Shown: positions 1-12,228 of the stretch, piece after piece
Numbering within the stretch: the first letter of the stretch is position 1
How the letters are laid out: each line of letters opens with the position of its first letter
Assembly: GCA_933207985.1 (NCBI GenBank)
Contig: OW240912.1
Span: 200,591,593-200,655,592, forward strand
Reading direction: 5' to 3'
Source of the DNA: Pelobates cultripes
Lineage: Eukaryota > Chordata > Amphibia > Anura > Pelobatidae
DNA: 64,000 nucleotides
Translations under genes and position numbers: made by a program
The notes under the pieces: model-generated
What the model saw: only the letters and a program-made list of their open reading frames with translations
The model's database searches: none
What the model was told of the DNA's origin: nothing

Positions 1-1870
1 CCCCTATACCTTTCAGACTAAACTTCGCACCACGACCCTATGAGCTCTCTGTGAACCTGCGGTGACCAAAGCCAGGCCAAAATGGATCACAGTGCTTCCA
101 TGGGAATCGGTTTTAGGGGCTCTGTGTCATTATTTTTATTTTTTTTATAAAGTTACATGATGAATAATCTGTTTTTAAAAGGTTTCTTTAGTTATTTTGT
201 ACAGTCTAATAGACCATAATGAGTTTTTGGATTCTGGAAAGATTCACGTTCAATGTAAAGATCTGTATAGATAGGGTATTTTAGGGTAGAGGTATTTTTC
301 CTAAATAGGATTTGCTGTCTTCCCCAGCCACTTTACTTTTCCTACCTTTTTCCTCCCCGTTTCTCCCCCCCTCTCTCCCTCCCCTCTCTCCTCCCCCTCT
401 CTCTCCCCCGTATTACTGCTCCACCATTCCCATGTATTCAGTGTGAATGTCTGCTCCATTTACTCTAATATAGATCATGAAGAAGGACTTCGAGCATTGA
501 AATATTTTTTTTTTTTTTAATACATCCTCTTTTGCCGATGGGACAAGCTGACTGCTAACTTTGTTTTGCACATTTTATCCTTCATACAAACTTTTTTAGT
601 TTTGACAATTGATTTTTATCTTCAGCTGGGGGAATGGTAATGGGGGACAGCTTTGCACCTTTATATGCTAAACATTTCTGGTGACTTTTTGGTACTCACC
701 TAGGATTTCTCCTGATTGTGGCCAATCACATGACTGCCAGATTCATCTCATTGAGTACATGTTGGGTTGTTTGACTACCTCTGAAATTGAACCATCAAGT
801 TGCCCAGAGTATATTTTTACCACCTAATGGCTTCGGACACACAAACTCCTTAATGAAATTTAATACACTAACCAGGGGGATTGGTAATTAAAGCAGGACC
901 TTCCACTATTTATCAGTGGGTTCACTTGCACTCTGCGCTTAGTTCATGCTTTACTATTACTTTTTATACTATCTATGTATTATTCTTTTTATTTATTTTA
1001 TTAATTTGATTAATATTTGCTCTGTTATATGTGCTTCATTGATTTTCCAATCCACTGAACTGGTTGTTTTTTTTTTGTTTTTTTTTAAAGCATTATTGAT
1101 ACGCTTTATTTTCATGGGTGGGTCCATTGTACAACCATTACTACTTTTTAATTTACTTTACCACCACACATTGAGAGTAACAGATTCTAGTTATTGTGTT
1201 TTAGTAGATATAATTGGCATTCCCCCTTTCCCTGTCTAGTGTTTCTGCTATCGGTAGTAATAAAATAAAGTTTATTGTTTGAATGTTAATAAACCTCCAC
1301 AACTTCTTTCGTATTCCATATTGTTAATGGATCTTCCAGTGTGAGGACAGATTTGGATTAGTAAAGTTACATGGGGAGATGCATAAAGATGTCACTGGCA
1401 AGAAACCAGTGCAGTCATTAAGGACATTTCATTGGTTTCCATGGAGACTGCCCCACATTTAAAACTTTGCAACAAAACCTATTTTTTTATTTTTATTTTT
1501 AACTTCTGGCATTTGATTTAGTAATAAACCAATAATTACCCTTGGTCTACAATGACCTGCCGTGCATTCTACAACTTCTTCGAACAATAGTTTAGACCGC
1601 TATTCTTTAAGTCTGTTTTACAAACAGTCATTTAGTTTCTGTATTTCACAGTACTATCTATTGAGTTTTGCGTTATCACTGTATTCATCTGAAGATTGTG
1701 TTATCAAACACTGTCACTTGTGTTGAAAGGGGATTAGTGTAACAGTTTAGAATAACAGTTGCTAATCGGCAACTTGATGGTTTTAGGTTTAAAAAAGCCG
1801 ACACATTCCTGACCCATCTCCTAAATAGCTATGTGTTTTCCTTTTACTCTACTTAGGGATTTTTGTTTGT
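1..1870. other. AT-rich non-coding stretch, no gene recognised
   Basis: No coding exon or repeat family could be assigned. A CT-rich pyrimidine tract lies near 346-411. Three AATAAA hexamers cluster at 1259-1264, 1264-1269 and 1288-1293, so the left edge could be the 3'UTR of a gene ending close to base 1. One frame at the very start stays open for 20 codons and stops at 61-63, but its peptide resembles nothing I recognise. The terminal-exon idea is therefore only a possibility. Confidence 0.3.
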
Positions 1871-2086
1871 TTAACCCCTTAAGGACCAAACTTCTGGAAT
1901 AAAAGTTTAAGCATGCGTGGGATAGGCATAAGGCTATCCTAACTATAAGATAAGACTAGGGACTAATGAAAGTATTTAGAAAATTGGGCAGACTAGATGG
2001 GCCGAATGGTTCTTATCTGCCATCACATTCTATGTTAAAAGGGAATCACGGCATGTCACACATGTCATGTGTCCTTAAGGGGTTAA
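1871..2086. mobile_element. TTAA MITE interrupted by a LINE 3' tail
   Basis: The ends are TTAACCCCTTAAGGAC and its reverse complement, with TTAA at both termini. The middle (1905-2036, + strand) is the 3' end of the CR1/L2-type LINE also seen at 18159-18787. It ends in the same TTCTATGTT tail and is flanked by AAAAG on both sides. The uninterrupted 80-bp MITE exists at 19675-19754 in the opposite orientation, which confirms the insertion reading. Confidence 0.8.
1905..2036 (+). mobile_element. 3' tail of a CR1/L2-type LINE
   Basis: The sequence matches the terminal part of the LINE at 18159-18787: the GGCATAAGGCTATCCTAAC block, the GGGCCGAATGG block and the final TTCTATGTT. It is heavily 5'-truncated and contains only 3' untranslated sequence. 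It sits inside a TTAA MITE with an AAAAG duplication. Confidence 0.8.
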
Positions 2087-2400
2087 AGCACTATTATATT
2101 TTAAAGTATTCAGGAATAAATGTTCAGTTATAATTTATCCTGCTAATATGTATATATTTATTGCAGTGGTTACCAACCCAGTCCTTAAGTACCCCCTAAC
2201 AGTCCAGGATTTAGGAATTACCCAGAAAGAAAAACAAGAAAAAACACTTTAGACATAACAGGGTAATCCCTAAATTCTGGACTTGTAGCATAGGGATAAT
2301 GTCTTCGATTTAGTGGGAGCAGATCAACATCGTTCTAGTAAGAGCTGTGAGGAGATGTGATTGGGTGTGGGTGGATGTAAGATGCCCTTTGCAGAGATTG
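2087..2400. other. Intergenic DNA with an imperfect inverted repeat
   Basis: No gene is seen. A segment around 2200-2225 (CCAGGATTTAGGAATTACCC) recurs inverted around 2260-2283 (GGGTAATCCCTAAATTCTGG), suggesting a short decayed foldback MITE. Confidence 0.4.
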
Positions 2401-2418
2401 TACTTTTAAGTTGCAAGT

Positions 2419-3840
2419 TCAAAAATATGGTGTGATTAGGGAGGGACCGGTAGGATACCCAGATTGTAGGGTTTGGAACGGTAGGGTACCCAGATTGTCA
2501 GTTAGTTGCCCCATCTGGGTGACACCCGAAGACAGCCAATCTGCTTGGGGGTTGTCTGGCAACATGGCTCGTAGAGATGCCTGATGGAATTTGGTATGGA
2601 ATTTGAGTTTGTAGCCCATCGAGGAGAGGTGTTCATCCCAAATTTGTATGGTCAAGAGAGTCATGGGAAGTAGCTTGGGTAGCCCTGTCCTGAGGGGTTT
2701 AGGTATCCACATGTATTCTGCTAGCTGGTGATTGTGGAATTGAGCTCTCTCCATGTCTACCCACTGCAAGGTGTCTACTGGTGCATACAAGAATATTCCT
2801 GCAGTCAGTATAGCGGCTTTAAAGTAAAGCCATAAGTTAGGCGGGCTTACGCCACCCAGCTGGGGGATCGTTGTAAGTGGGCAAACGATACATGGGGCTT
2901 TTTGCCACTCCAAATGATGGAGTTACAAACAGATTACAGGGAAGAGCAGTGTGTTCGAGGGATTGAGAGTGGTAGCATCGTAAAAACATAGAGAATGCGG
3001 GGGAGCAGCATCATTTTATATGCATTCACTCTCCCCAACCAAGTGAGTGTGAGGTGTTTCCATTTGAAAGTCTCTCCGTTGCACATATTTTGTAAGTGGG
3101 TATAATTAAGTGTTACAGTGGTTTGGATGGAGGGGGCAATATTTACGACTAGGTAGGTAAGTGACATGGTTCCCCAATCAAAGGGATATGATTGGATCAG
3201 CACGGCTATTATTTGAGGGGGTAGGTTAATGGGGAGTGCCTGTGTTTTGTGTTGGTTGAGGCGGTAGTGTGAGATATCCCCGAACGTGTGTAAGAGTGTG
3301 TAATAGTGGGGCAGGGAGGATTCCAGTTTAAAAGAGCTATAAAGATATCATCAGCAAATAAAACTAAGCAGTATTCCTTCCCCCAACATCGAAATACCAG
3401 TGATGGCAGGGTGTGATCGGATTTCCAAGCTAGGGGCTCCAGTGATAGGATGTACAGAAGTGGGGACAGGGGACAACCCTGGCGGGTTCCATTGGTAATG
3501 AAGAAGGTCTCGATGAAAAATCCCCCATGGGAAACCTTGTCAGCCGGAGCCACGTATAAAGACATGATATGGTTACGTAGGGAAAATTAAACCTGGCCAG
3601 TACACTGCACATGTGGGACCAATGGAGTCTGCTGAAGACCTTTTCTGCATCCAATGCTACAAAAAGGCCCCCGACACCTCGCCTCTCCATGCCTGCCAGG
3701 ATGTTCAACATCTTGCTGGTGTTATCAGAGCCAAGGCGTCCTTTAATGAGCCCATGGTAGGGAGGGGGCAACCTGGCTCAGGCAAAAACAGAAGCTCAAG
3801 GGAGAAAATGGTGGGTGTACTCATCCTTTGACGTGATCCC
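2419..3840 (-). pseudogene. L1-type ORF2 reverse transcriptase fragment, decayed
   Basis: Several overlapping minus-strand frames together give an L1-clade reverse transcriptase. In element order, the peptides are ALDAEKVFSRLHWSHM (palm, around 3650), NGTRQGCPLSPLLYILSLEP (around 3470), an FADD catalytic box in place of the usual YADD (around 3350), WLGRVNAYKMMLLPR (around 3040) and GGVSPPNLWLYFKAA (around 2840). Frameshifts and stops separate these blocks, so the copy is dead. It runs right to left and stops before the L1 C-terminal zinc-knuckle region. The ORF1 remnant at 3994-4266 lies on its 5' side in the same orientation, which suggests one L1 with an internal deletion. Confidence 0.85.
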
Positions 3841-3993
3841 AGTCCAGCCACAAAGGCAAAGGCATCGGAAACAGAATAGAGTCCTGAAAGTTCCTAAGTT
3901 CCTAACTCTGGTCTGGCAGTTGACCTCCAGGCCTCCGTTAGCCCTTGCAGGGTGACTTGGAGTGGGTCATAGGGGCCTGAGTCCATTCCCTGA

Positions 3994-4266
3994 TCACTCA
4001 GGTAGGGCCTGGAAACAGTTGTAGGCTGGTATATGTCTCCTGCGTGACCTGCAGGCCGACATTATTTGAATTTTGTGGTGAAAGAAATGGATCCTCGCGA
4101 TGGCATCTTTCGAGGAATGTGGGGGTACATTAAGGCCTTTGGGGAGTCGGTGGATCCAATTATTAATAATTTCAGAGGCAGGGAGGTCTGGCCGAAAATA
4201 GTTCCATAAGTTTTGGCCTTGCAGTCGGTCTTTGTTCGTGCGTAAAAGTCCTGAACGGCTTGCCAT
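3994..4266 (-). pseudogene. L1-type ORF1 C-terminal fragment
   Basis: A 90-residue minus-strand frame contains IHRLPKG followed by SSKDAIARIHFFHHKIQIM. This resembles the RRM/C-terminal core of L1 ORF1 proteins (R-x-P-K followed by a RD-x-I-x-x-x-x-F block and a K-x-x-I-M segment). It is 5' of, and collinear with, the ORF2 remnant to its left. There is no coiled coil and no full-length frame. The family is assigned by motif shape only. Confidence 0.5.
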
Positions 4267-4910
4267 CCTTGCGTAACTCGACGTTCGCCAGAATCCCCAT
4301 AGGCTATTAAAGCGCCACTGTCATGCCGAACTTACCTTTCCTCAGTCTCTTCCTCTTCTCCCCCCTCTCTCAGGATCTGTTCTTCTTTTCTTCCTGTCTT
4401 CTTTAGTTTTCTTTAAAATCATAAGACAAAGTAGAGACTCTTTGCCTTATGGAGGATTCCTCCGCTTGACCAGCTCTGACCAGCGGAGGAGCAAAGTGTG
4501 CTTCATTTCCGCTGGTCAGAGCAATTTTCCAATAATTCTCACCTTTCCTCAGTGTTCCCACGATGCTTCCTGTGATTTTAGCAGAAACTGCCGAATTGCG
4601 TTCTAACTGAATGAGAACAGTATGTTTGTTTCTTTTAGAACTCAATTCGGCATTTTGTTCGGATCGCAATTTCATTTGAATGAATGAAACTCCGATCCTA
4701 TTCTTGCTGTGGCTGCATCTTGCAGCTGCTTAGTAGATAACTCCCTAATTCCCGCGGTATCAGGGAGCTATCTTCCAAAAGGCTGAAAGACCTAATTTGG
4801 TCTTTCAGCCACATTTACTAATACTAAGTAAAAATAACTTAGTATTAGTAAATGATCTGCCCCTACTTGCTATACCGCGAGTAGGGGCATGTCTAGTAAA
4901 CAGTAAGCAG

Positions 4911-5046
4911 CCTGTTCTTTTGAATTTTCCCACGCTGTGTAAAATGACACAGAGCACTGTGATTGGATGGCTTGAAATCCATCCAATCACAGTGCTCTGT
5001 GTCATTTTACACAGTGTAGGAAAATTCTTTTGAATTTTCAAAATCA
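4911..5046. repeat. Foldback hairpin inside TTAA element
   Basis: The left arm runs from TTCTTTTGAATTTTCC to GTGATTGGATGG. It is repeated inverted from CCATCCAATCAC to GGAAAATTC, with a spacer of only a few bases (CTTGAAAT). One or two mismatches separate the arms. Transcribed RNA would fold into a long stem. Confidence 0.85.
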
Positions 5047-5489
5047 GAGTGTTCTTAGCCTAATTGCAGGGCGGGGCAAGGCTTTATAAGCCTTCCCCCG
5101 CCCTGCGGAGCTCAGTCTGCGAGGAGCCCTCCATGGGTGAAGATGGATTATTTTTTCGCGCTCGGGTTTTTTCTTTTTCGTCGGGGGTTTTTTTGTTTGT
5201 GCTCGGGATTTTTATTTTATTTTAAGTTAGACGGTTATGATGGTTTTTTTATTTGGCCTTTTTTGGGGCTGAAAAATGAAGATTTTAGACGTCGAATGGT
5301 AACTTTAATTTTACTTTACAGGTTAGTTATTTTATTCCCCCCTCACTATTTTTTTAGGGTGAGGGGGGTAGGTAGGGGACTTTTTATTTGGGTGGGGGGG
5401 TGGATGACTAGGGGCTTGGGGACCCCTAGTCACCTTTGGGGGGGTGAATTTGACTTAGGGCCCCCACGCGCCACCCCGCGGTGAGGGCC

Positions 5490-5832
5490 GGGGGGGAGGA
5501 CAGTAGGTCCCCCCCTCATTATCTTTATGGCCCCCACCAGCTGCCCAGGGGTGGGGGCTTAGGGGGGGACAGTAGGTTCCCCCCCATTATCATTATGGCC
5601 CCCACCTGCCGCCCAGTGGTGCGGGCCAGGGGGGAGGACAGTAGGTCCCCCCCCATTATCTTTTGGCCCACACCCGCCGCCCAGGGGTGGGGGCCTAGGG
5701 GGAGGACAGTAGGTCCCCCCCTCATTATCATTATGGCCCCCACCCGCCGCCCAGGGGTGGGGGCGGGGGGGACAATAGGTCTCCCCCCTTATTTTATTTA
5801 AGGGCCCCCACCCGTCGTTTAGGGGTGGGGGC
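5490..5832. repeat. GC-rich minisatellite, about 66 bp x 5
   Basis: Five imperfect units each contain GGGGGAGGACAGTAGG, a C-run, CATTATCATTATGGCCCCCAC and CCGCCCAGGGGTGGGGGCC. The period is divisible by three, so both strands stay open over the array; those frames are not genes. Dense G-runs on both strands make quadruplex formation plausible. Confidence 0.9.
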
Positions 5833-6459
5833 CAATAGTTTTTTTTTTGTTTTTTTACAGTGAGCAGCCACAGGCTGCTCACTGTTTAGTAGACATGACC
5901 CTACTCACAGTATCGAGTAGGGGCATGTGGGAGATTTTAATCTCCCTTATGATATTATGGGGGTCATATTGAGGGGGGACCTGGGGGGCTTAGGAAGTGG
6001 CGGAGAGCACTGCTCCCTGCCGCTTCTATCTTTACATATTACAAGGAGGGAGCTGCGTGCCTGTAGCTCCCTCCTTGTAATAAACTGAACAAACAAACAA
6101 ACACTGATACACAGTGTTAGTTTGTTCGTCTGACATTTCTATTCATTCATTCATCTGTCTGATGAATGAATAGATGAAATTCCTGTTCGCATGTCCAGGT
6201 GTTTCACTGGGCATGTGCGGGAATCTCACAGTCTATCTAGTGTGGGCAGATGACGTGTCCCACATGGACTTCATCCACCCACACAAAGATGGCAGCACCC
6301 TGAATAAAGATTGGGGCAGAAAATAAAGAATAAAAAAATATGTAATATGGGGGGCTTAGGGGCATTTGGGGGTGACTAGGGAGTCAATTTGATGTAGTGG
6401 AGGCGGAAGGGGGGGTTAAAAAAAAAAAAACAGGATTCGGCATGACAGTGCCGCTTTAA

Positions 6460-7572
6460 GTCTTTCTACCGAACGGCAGGTTGTTCGGTAGTTGTAGCAC
6501 AATTTCCCGGTGCTATGGAGGTCTCAGCGTTGTTCGCCTACTCGCAAAACACCGCTGTTCAGGAGTTAAGATGGCCGTGAACACGTGTAAGTCCTGAAAT
6601 GGCGGCCACCCAGGCACTTCGCAAAGCGTTCGTGGGTTTTCTATGCGAAAGTACTTGTGGATCAGGGAGGTAAATTACCCATAATTAGGGAGCCGGGTGG
6701 TCCGGTGTTCGGTAGTTTGCATTCGTATGATGAATGCTTCAAATGTCCCGAACTGATGCATAGTAAAATCCCCATAAAAGCAGGTTAGGCTCTTCCATTT
6801 GTTACATCCGTTATTATAGAAAGTAGATTTTTTTGCAACACGACTGTTATTTAGGGTTCATGAGTCATGTTATAGTACTAAAGGGGCTGTAGATCCTCGG
6901 TCAGTCATTAATGCCAAGGCTAGTGATTCACAAACGGAGGATACTGCACTCTCATTTAGGAATCCAGGTGCTTATCAGGGCCAGGGTTGGCAAAACCAAG
7001 TTTAGTAAATAACATAAATTAGGTCCAGGCACTCAGGATTGCTGCAGGAAAGCAGGTTTCATGAAACAAAAACTGCAATGTTTCGCCCTACATAGAGGCC
7101 TTTATCGAGCTTTATGACCTTTTTCCTTGATTTTCCTTTGTTTCAGCGGTTCACGCATCAGGACCAAGGAGTGTACTTTGGAGCACAAACAGGAAGAGAA
7201 GAAGAAGAATTAGTGGCCAGGAATAGACAAGAAGAGAGCAGTTTAAATGGTACTGTATTCTTTCTGCACATCATGGGCATACCTGTAGTACTATTGCACT
7301 GTGTACTATTGAGTAGAAATTTGACTTTGACTTGTCTGTGTGTGTGTGTTTGCCATTGTGTCATGTTTTTGCAGGTTGCAGCAGTGAGGAGCAGGAGGAG
7401 GGCTGAAGAAAGGGGAGAAGGGAGAGAGTTTGAGAGCTGTAAAAATAAAAGGAGTTAAAGAAAAGTGATAAAAGACAGGGTTAAGTTGATGAAGAAAGTG
7501 AATAAATAGGAGAGCTTAAGAGATGTGTAAATTAATTAGTTCGTAAAGTCGGGAACTACTTGTATTAAAATG
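6460..7572. other. Intergenic, no gene recognised
   Basis: No exon is seen. The stretch holds a short inverted pair near 6469-6493 (CCGAACGG / TTGTTCGG) and a (GT)n run near 7336-7352. Around 7030-7110 lies repeat-like sequence ending in a CAATGTTTCGCCC block of the kind found near Penelope elements, too degraded to assign. Confidence 0.4.
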
Positions 7573-8616
7573 TTTAAAGGTGCACTATACAGTCAGGAAC
7601 ACAAACATGTATTCCTGATCCTATATTATTATTATGATATTTATAGAGCGCCGTCAAATTCCACAGCGCTTTACAATGGGTGGACGAACAGACATGTAGT
7701 TGTAACCAGACAAGTTGGACACACAGGGACAGAGGGGTTGAGGGCCCTGCTCAATGAGCTTACATGCCAGAGGGAGTGGGGTAAAATGACACAAAAAGGT
7801 AAGGATAGTATAAGACTAGTGACAGTTGAAGAAGAGGAATCAGTCAGGAGCTATTAACAGTTTAATTGATACGCTTTTAAGAAGAAGTGGGTTTTTAACG
7901 ATTTTTTGAAGGAGTGGAGACTGGGTGAGCATCTAACGGAGGAGGGAAGCGAGTTCCACAGGAACGGTGCAGCCCTCGAGAAATCTTATAGGCGAGCATC
8001 AGAGGTGGGAGTACGGACAGAAGATAGACGTAAGTCTTCAGCAGATCGTAAGAGCCTAGATGGGACATACTTGTGTATAAGGGAGGATAGATAGGTCCCC
8101 CCCTCATTATGTAGAGATTTGAAAGCAAGAACCAGAATTTTAAATTGAGCTCTATAGGGTTAAAACCACCATCTAACCACCCTGAGCCCCTCATGCCACC
8201 ATCAGCAGAAGTGGTGGCCTGATCCAATCACAATGCTTCCCCATAGGATTGGCTGAGACTGACAAATAGGCAGATAAGGGGCAGAGCCAGCATTATTCAA
8301 ACACAGCCCTGGCCAATCAGCATCTCCTCATAGAGATGAATTGAATCAATGTATCTCTATGAGGAAAGTTCAGTGTCTGCATGCAGAGGGAAGAGACACT
8401 GAATGTTTGGATGCATTTTAGGCAGCCATGACCCAGGAAGGATCTCTAGCAGCTATCTGAGGAGTGGCCAGTGAAGTTATCACTAGGCTGTAATATAAAC
8501 GCTGCACTTTCTCTGAAAAGACAGTTTTACAGCAAAAAGCCTGGAGGTAATGATTCTACTCACCAGAACAAATTCAATAAGTTGTAGTTGTTCTGGTGAC
8601 TATAGTGTCCCTTTAA
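7573..8616. mobile_element. TTAA MITE with nested dispersed repeat
   Basis: The left end TTAAAGGTGCACTATACAG and the reverse complement of the right end, TTAAAGGGACACTATAGTC, form the terminal inverted repeats. Both have TTAA. The right half (about 8220-8616) recurs as a fragment at 38180-38442. The left half contains a separate dispersed repeat from about 7623, starting near ATTTATAGAGCGCCG and including CAGCGCTTTACAATGGG. Confidence 0.75.
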
Positions 8617-8920
8617 ATAAAACACTGTCAATGAAAATTTATGTGCTATATCAAAAAAGTGCATTATACATGTAAATTATACATAAAATAAGCTCTAGAG
8701 AGTAAACATTTTTTTAATAAATACTTGGGAAAACAGAAAAAGTGGGCAGAATTATGGCAAGTATACCATGTGATTATCACAATCACAGTGAGTGCCATTG
8801 TTAATAGAGGCCCACAGCTAATTCACAGTGATAGGCATCGCTTTTGCCAGGGGCAGCTGAGATCTTAATCACTTGCCTTGGGGACCTCTGTATTATTATT
8901 AATTTTCTATTTCTCTCACA
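8617..8920. other. Non-coding spacer
   Basis: AT-rich sequence between two TTAA elements. I see no gene or recognised repeat in it. Confidence 0.4.
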
Positions 8921-11421
8921 TTAACCCCTTAAGGACGGGTGATGGATGAGGTCCGTCACAGAGGGCAGACCCTTAGTGACGAGTGACGGACCACGTCCGT
9001 CACGCGGTAAAATTATCCCCGGATCACCGCTATCGCAGCGATCGCGGGGTTAATGGTGCTCCGGTATGCCTCTGCATTAGAGGCATACCCGGCCAAGCTG
9101 CCCAGGTCAGGCTGCCCAGCACATGTGCTCGCTCTCACCGCAAGTCAGAGCGAGCACATGTGCTCTGTATACTTACCTTCCGGCTCCCTGCACTTCCTGG
9201 TTCTGTGTGAAGTGCAGGGAGCCGGAACAGTGCTGATCCTGCCCCCTGCTGTAAAAAACAAATTAAGTTAATTTAAAGTCCCACCCCCCTTTACCTATTG
9301 TAATAAAAAATTAACCCCTTCCCTGCCAATTGATCACTGACTACAGTGATCAATTGGCAGGGATTACATTTTACTATGATCTTATTTTTTTTATTTTTTT
9401 TTAACCCCTGAGGGTTAATTCTTTTTTTTTTAACCCTCAGGGGTAAAATTTATTTATTTATTTAATTAATTAATTAATTAAAATATTTTACAATTATATA
9501 TTTAGCTAGCTGGGGTGGGTGAAAGTTAGTGGGGAATTGGGAGATTTGGCGTTAGGCTAACTAGGGGTTAATGTTAAAAAAAGTTTTAAAATAAACTTTA
9601 AAAAGTTAAAAATTAAGCTTAAAAAAAGTTTTAATAACGTTTAAGTAAAAAATAAAAAAAAAACCCATTTACCTAGTCCAAATAAAAATTAACCCCTTCC
9701 CTGCCAGTCGATCACTGCCTACAGCGATCAAATACAGATCACAGTATTATACTGTGATCTAATTTTTTTTAACCCTTGAGGATTAACTTTTATTTATTTT
9801 TTAACCCTCAGGGGTTCAATTTATTTAATTAATTAATTTAAATATTTTATAACTATATATTTTGCTAGCTGGGGTGGGTGGGAGTTATGGGAAAATGGGG
9901 AATTTACTGTTAGTGCTGATTACTGCTAGTTAGGGGTTAATGGTTAAAAAAAAGCTTAGAAAAATTTTAAATCTGTAAAAAAGTTTTAAGAAAGTTTAGG
10001 AAAGTTTAAAAAAAATTAATAAGCAAAACAAAAGTTTCAAAACTAGTTTTTAAAAGTAAAAAAGTTTAAAAAAGTTAAAAAATACATTTTAAAAACGCTC
10101 ATTACCACTACACCTGGAACAAACTAGAGAAAAAAATTATCCCACGCCAAGGTTCAAGATATGCCTTTTGAATTACCCCAGGGTGTATTCTTTAATAAAT
10201 AGTATGTGTTTGTGGGGAAGTTTCAATAACCAACCGTCTAAACTACTCCAAAATGGAACGTGGACACAGCGTAAATCTACAAAGTTAGAAAAACACTGAA
10301 TGGCTGCGTCTCAAATGCGCCTCTTCAACATCCACATATACCTAGCAAAGGTACATACTGGGGTATTGCTGTACTCAGCCGACAAAGCTGAGCAACATTT
10401 GAAGTATTATACAGTCATAGCACACATAAGGTTTGCAAAATATGCTGCGCAAACTCACTTTGTATGTCAAAAAGGCAGAAAAAATGCTTATTACCACTAC
10501 ACTTGGTACAAGCTAGCGGAAAAATGATCCCACACTAAGGTTCAAAATATGCCTTTTGAAATACCCTGGGATGTCTTCTTTAAGAAATAGTATGGCTTTA
10601 TGGGGTATTTGGATTATATAGCCTGGTAAAATACTCTAAAATGGGACATAGGCACAGCGTAAAAATTCAAAGTTTGAAAAAAACTGGAATGGCTGTGTCC
10701 CAAATGTGCCCCTCCGATGTCCACACATACCTGGCAAAGGTACATACGGGGGTATTGCTGTACTCAGCCGACATAGCTGAGCAACATATGAAGTATTATA
10801 CAGTCGTAGCACACATAAGGTTTGCAAAATATACTGTGCAAACTCACTTTGTATGTCAAAAAGGCAGAAAAAATGCTTACTACCACTACATCTGGTACAA
10901 GCTAGCGGAAAAATGATCCCACGCTAAGGTTCAAAATATACCTTTTGAAACACCCTGGGGTGTCTTCTTTAAGAAATGGTAGGCCTGTGGGGGGTAGTGT
11001 GAATTTAAAACCTGCGAAGATGCTTGGAAATTGCACATAGGCCCAGCATCAAAATTCAAAGTTCGGTAAAAACGGATATGGCTTGGTCTCCTATATGGCA
11101 CTGTAGCTTCACGAAATAGTGCCAAAGACATTCATTGGGGGTGTCTTTTTACTCAGAAGACTTAGCTGAGCATAATTTGGGAGGTTTGAACTTAGTGGCA
11201 CATATGAAATATACAAAACGCCCAGCAAAAATGCAATCAGTATGTAAAAAATGCACAAAATATTTTTTTTACCACATACTTTGGCATATATTGGTGAAAA
11301 ATGGGGGTATGTTAAGGCACAATATGCACCTTATGAGATACCCTGGAGTGTCTACTTTTACAAATGGTAGGCCTTTGTGGGTTTTTTTTGAACAGTCAAA
11401 CTGTTATAATACCCCAAATGG

Positions 11422-12228
11422 TCCCCAAGCCAGAGTTTCAGGATTTATGTTTCAATCGAAATGGTTCCCAATTAGAAATGGGACGTGACAGGGCTGCCCT
11501 TTGGCACCCCTGTTATATATCCTCTCCATAGAGCCATTGGCAGCCGCGATCAGACAGAGCGAGGGTGTCAGTGGGTTAAAGGTGAACACATTGAAGAATA
11601 AAATTGCACTTTATGCAGATGATGTTCTATTGACTCTTACGGACCCTATTAGATCTATTCCAGCCGTATTTCGTCTTATTAAAGAATATAGCAAAATCTC
11701 CGGCTATAAAGCAAATATAAATAAAACACAAATTCTGACAAAAGGTTTAGTTGGGCCCGGGGAAAAAAAGCTTAAGAAGGAATTTACATGCGACTGGGAA
11801 GCCAGGAATATAAAGTATTTAGGGGTAAGATTATCTTTGGAGTACAGAGAAATTGGAGAACTTAACTATACATAAATTGCTACCCAATTCAGGAGTACTC
11901 TAAAAAATTGGAGAGGGTTAGAACTGTCTTGGTTGGGAAGAATCGAAGCAGTAAACTCCTACCTGCTCCCTAAACTGACATTTTTATTTGGTAATCTCCC
12001 GCTGAGGGTGTCATCCCAGACGATACGCGGTCTTCAAAAACAAATATCACATTATATATGGCAGGACAGGCGAGAGATTGGAAGGAGGGGGGAGTTTCTT
12101 TTCCGGACGTACAAAAATTATATATGATTAATATGGAAGTACATTTAATCAAGTGCGATAACTTTACAATATCAAGACCAACTTGGTTAAATATTGAAAA
12201 ATCGGATTTTTGTAATATCGAACCTCTA
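11422..12228 (+). pseudogene. L1 ORF2 reverse transcriptase, middle part
   Basis: The frame reads GFMFQSKWFPIRNGT, then an in-frame TGA where L1 has arginine (NGT-R-QGCP; a CGA-to-TGA change), then QGCPLAPLLYILSIEPLAAA. The YADD catalytic box lies at about 11616 (ALYADDVLL). WLGRIEAVNSYLLPKLTFLF (about 11930-11990) is the typical L1 thumb region. A frameshift near 12060-12080 moves the frame into GGVSFPDVQKLYMINMEVHL. The copy is inactive. Confidence 0.9.

Larger units (their letters stand above)
4307..6459. mobile_element. 2.15-kb non-autonomous TTAA element
   Basis: Both ends carry the inverted repeat TTAAAGCG(C/G)CACTGTCATG, with TTAA at each terminus. This is the target preference of piggyBac and Kolobok-type DNA transposons. 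No transposase frame is present. The interior is a string of hairpins: 4911-5046 is a foldback of about 57-bp arms around GGATGGCTTGAAATCC, and 5858-5882 pairs GTGAGCAGCC with GGCTGCTCAC. It also holds a GC-rich 66-bp minisatellite. It inserted beside the L1 ORF1 remnant. Confidence 0.8.

Noticed and set aside
4797..5041. Two overlapping 78-codon frames on opposite strands with the same peptide
   Set aside because: The peptide identity results from the DNA palindrome at 4911-5046.
5481..5882. Long open frames on both strands over 5.5-5.9 kb
   Set aside because: They come from a 66-bp minisatellite whose period is divisible by three.
7040..7110. Possible second hammerhead-like motif (minus strand)
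   Set aside because: A GCGAAAC block and a stem are visible, but the CUGANGA box is degraded (CTCGATAAAG), so the core is not intact.
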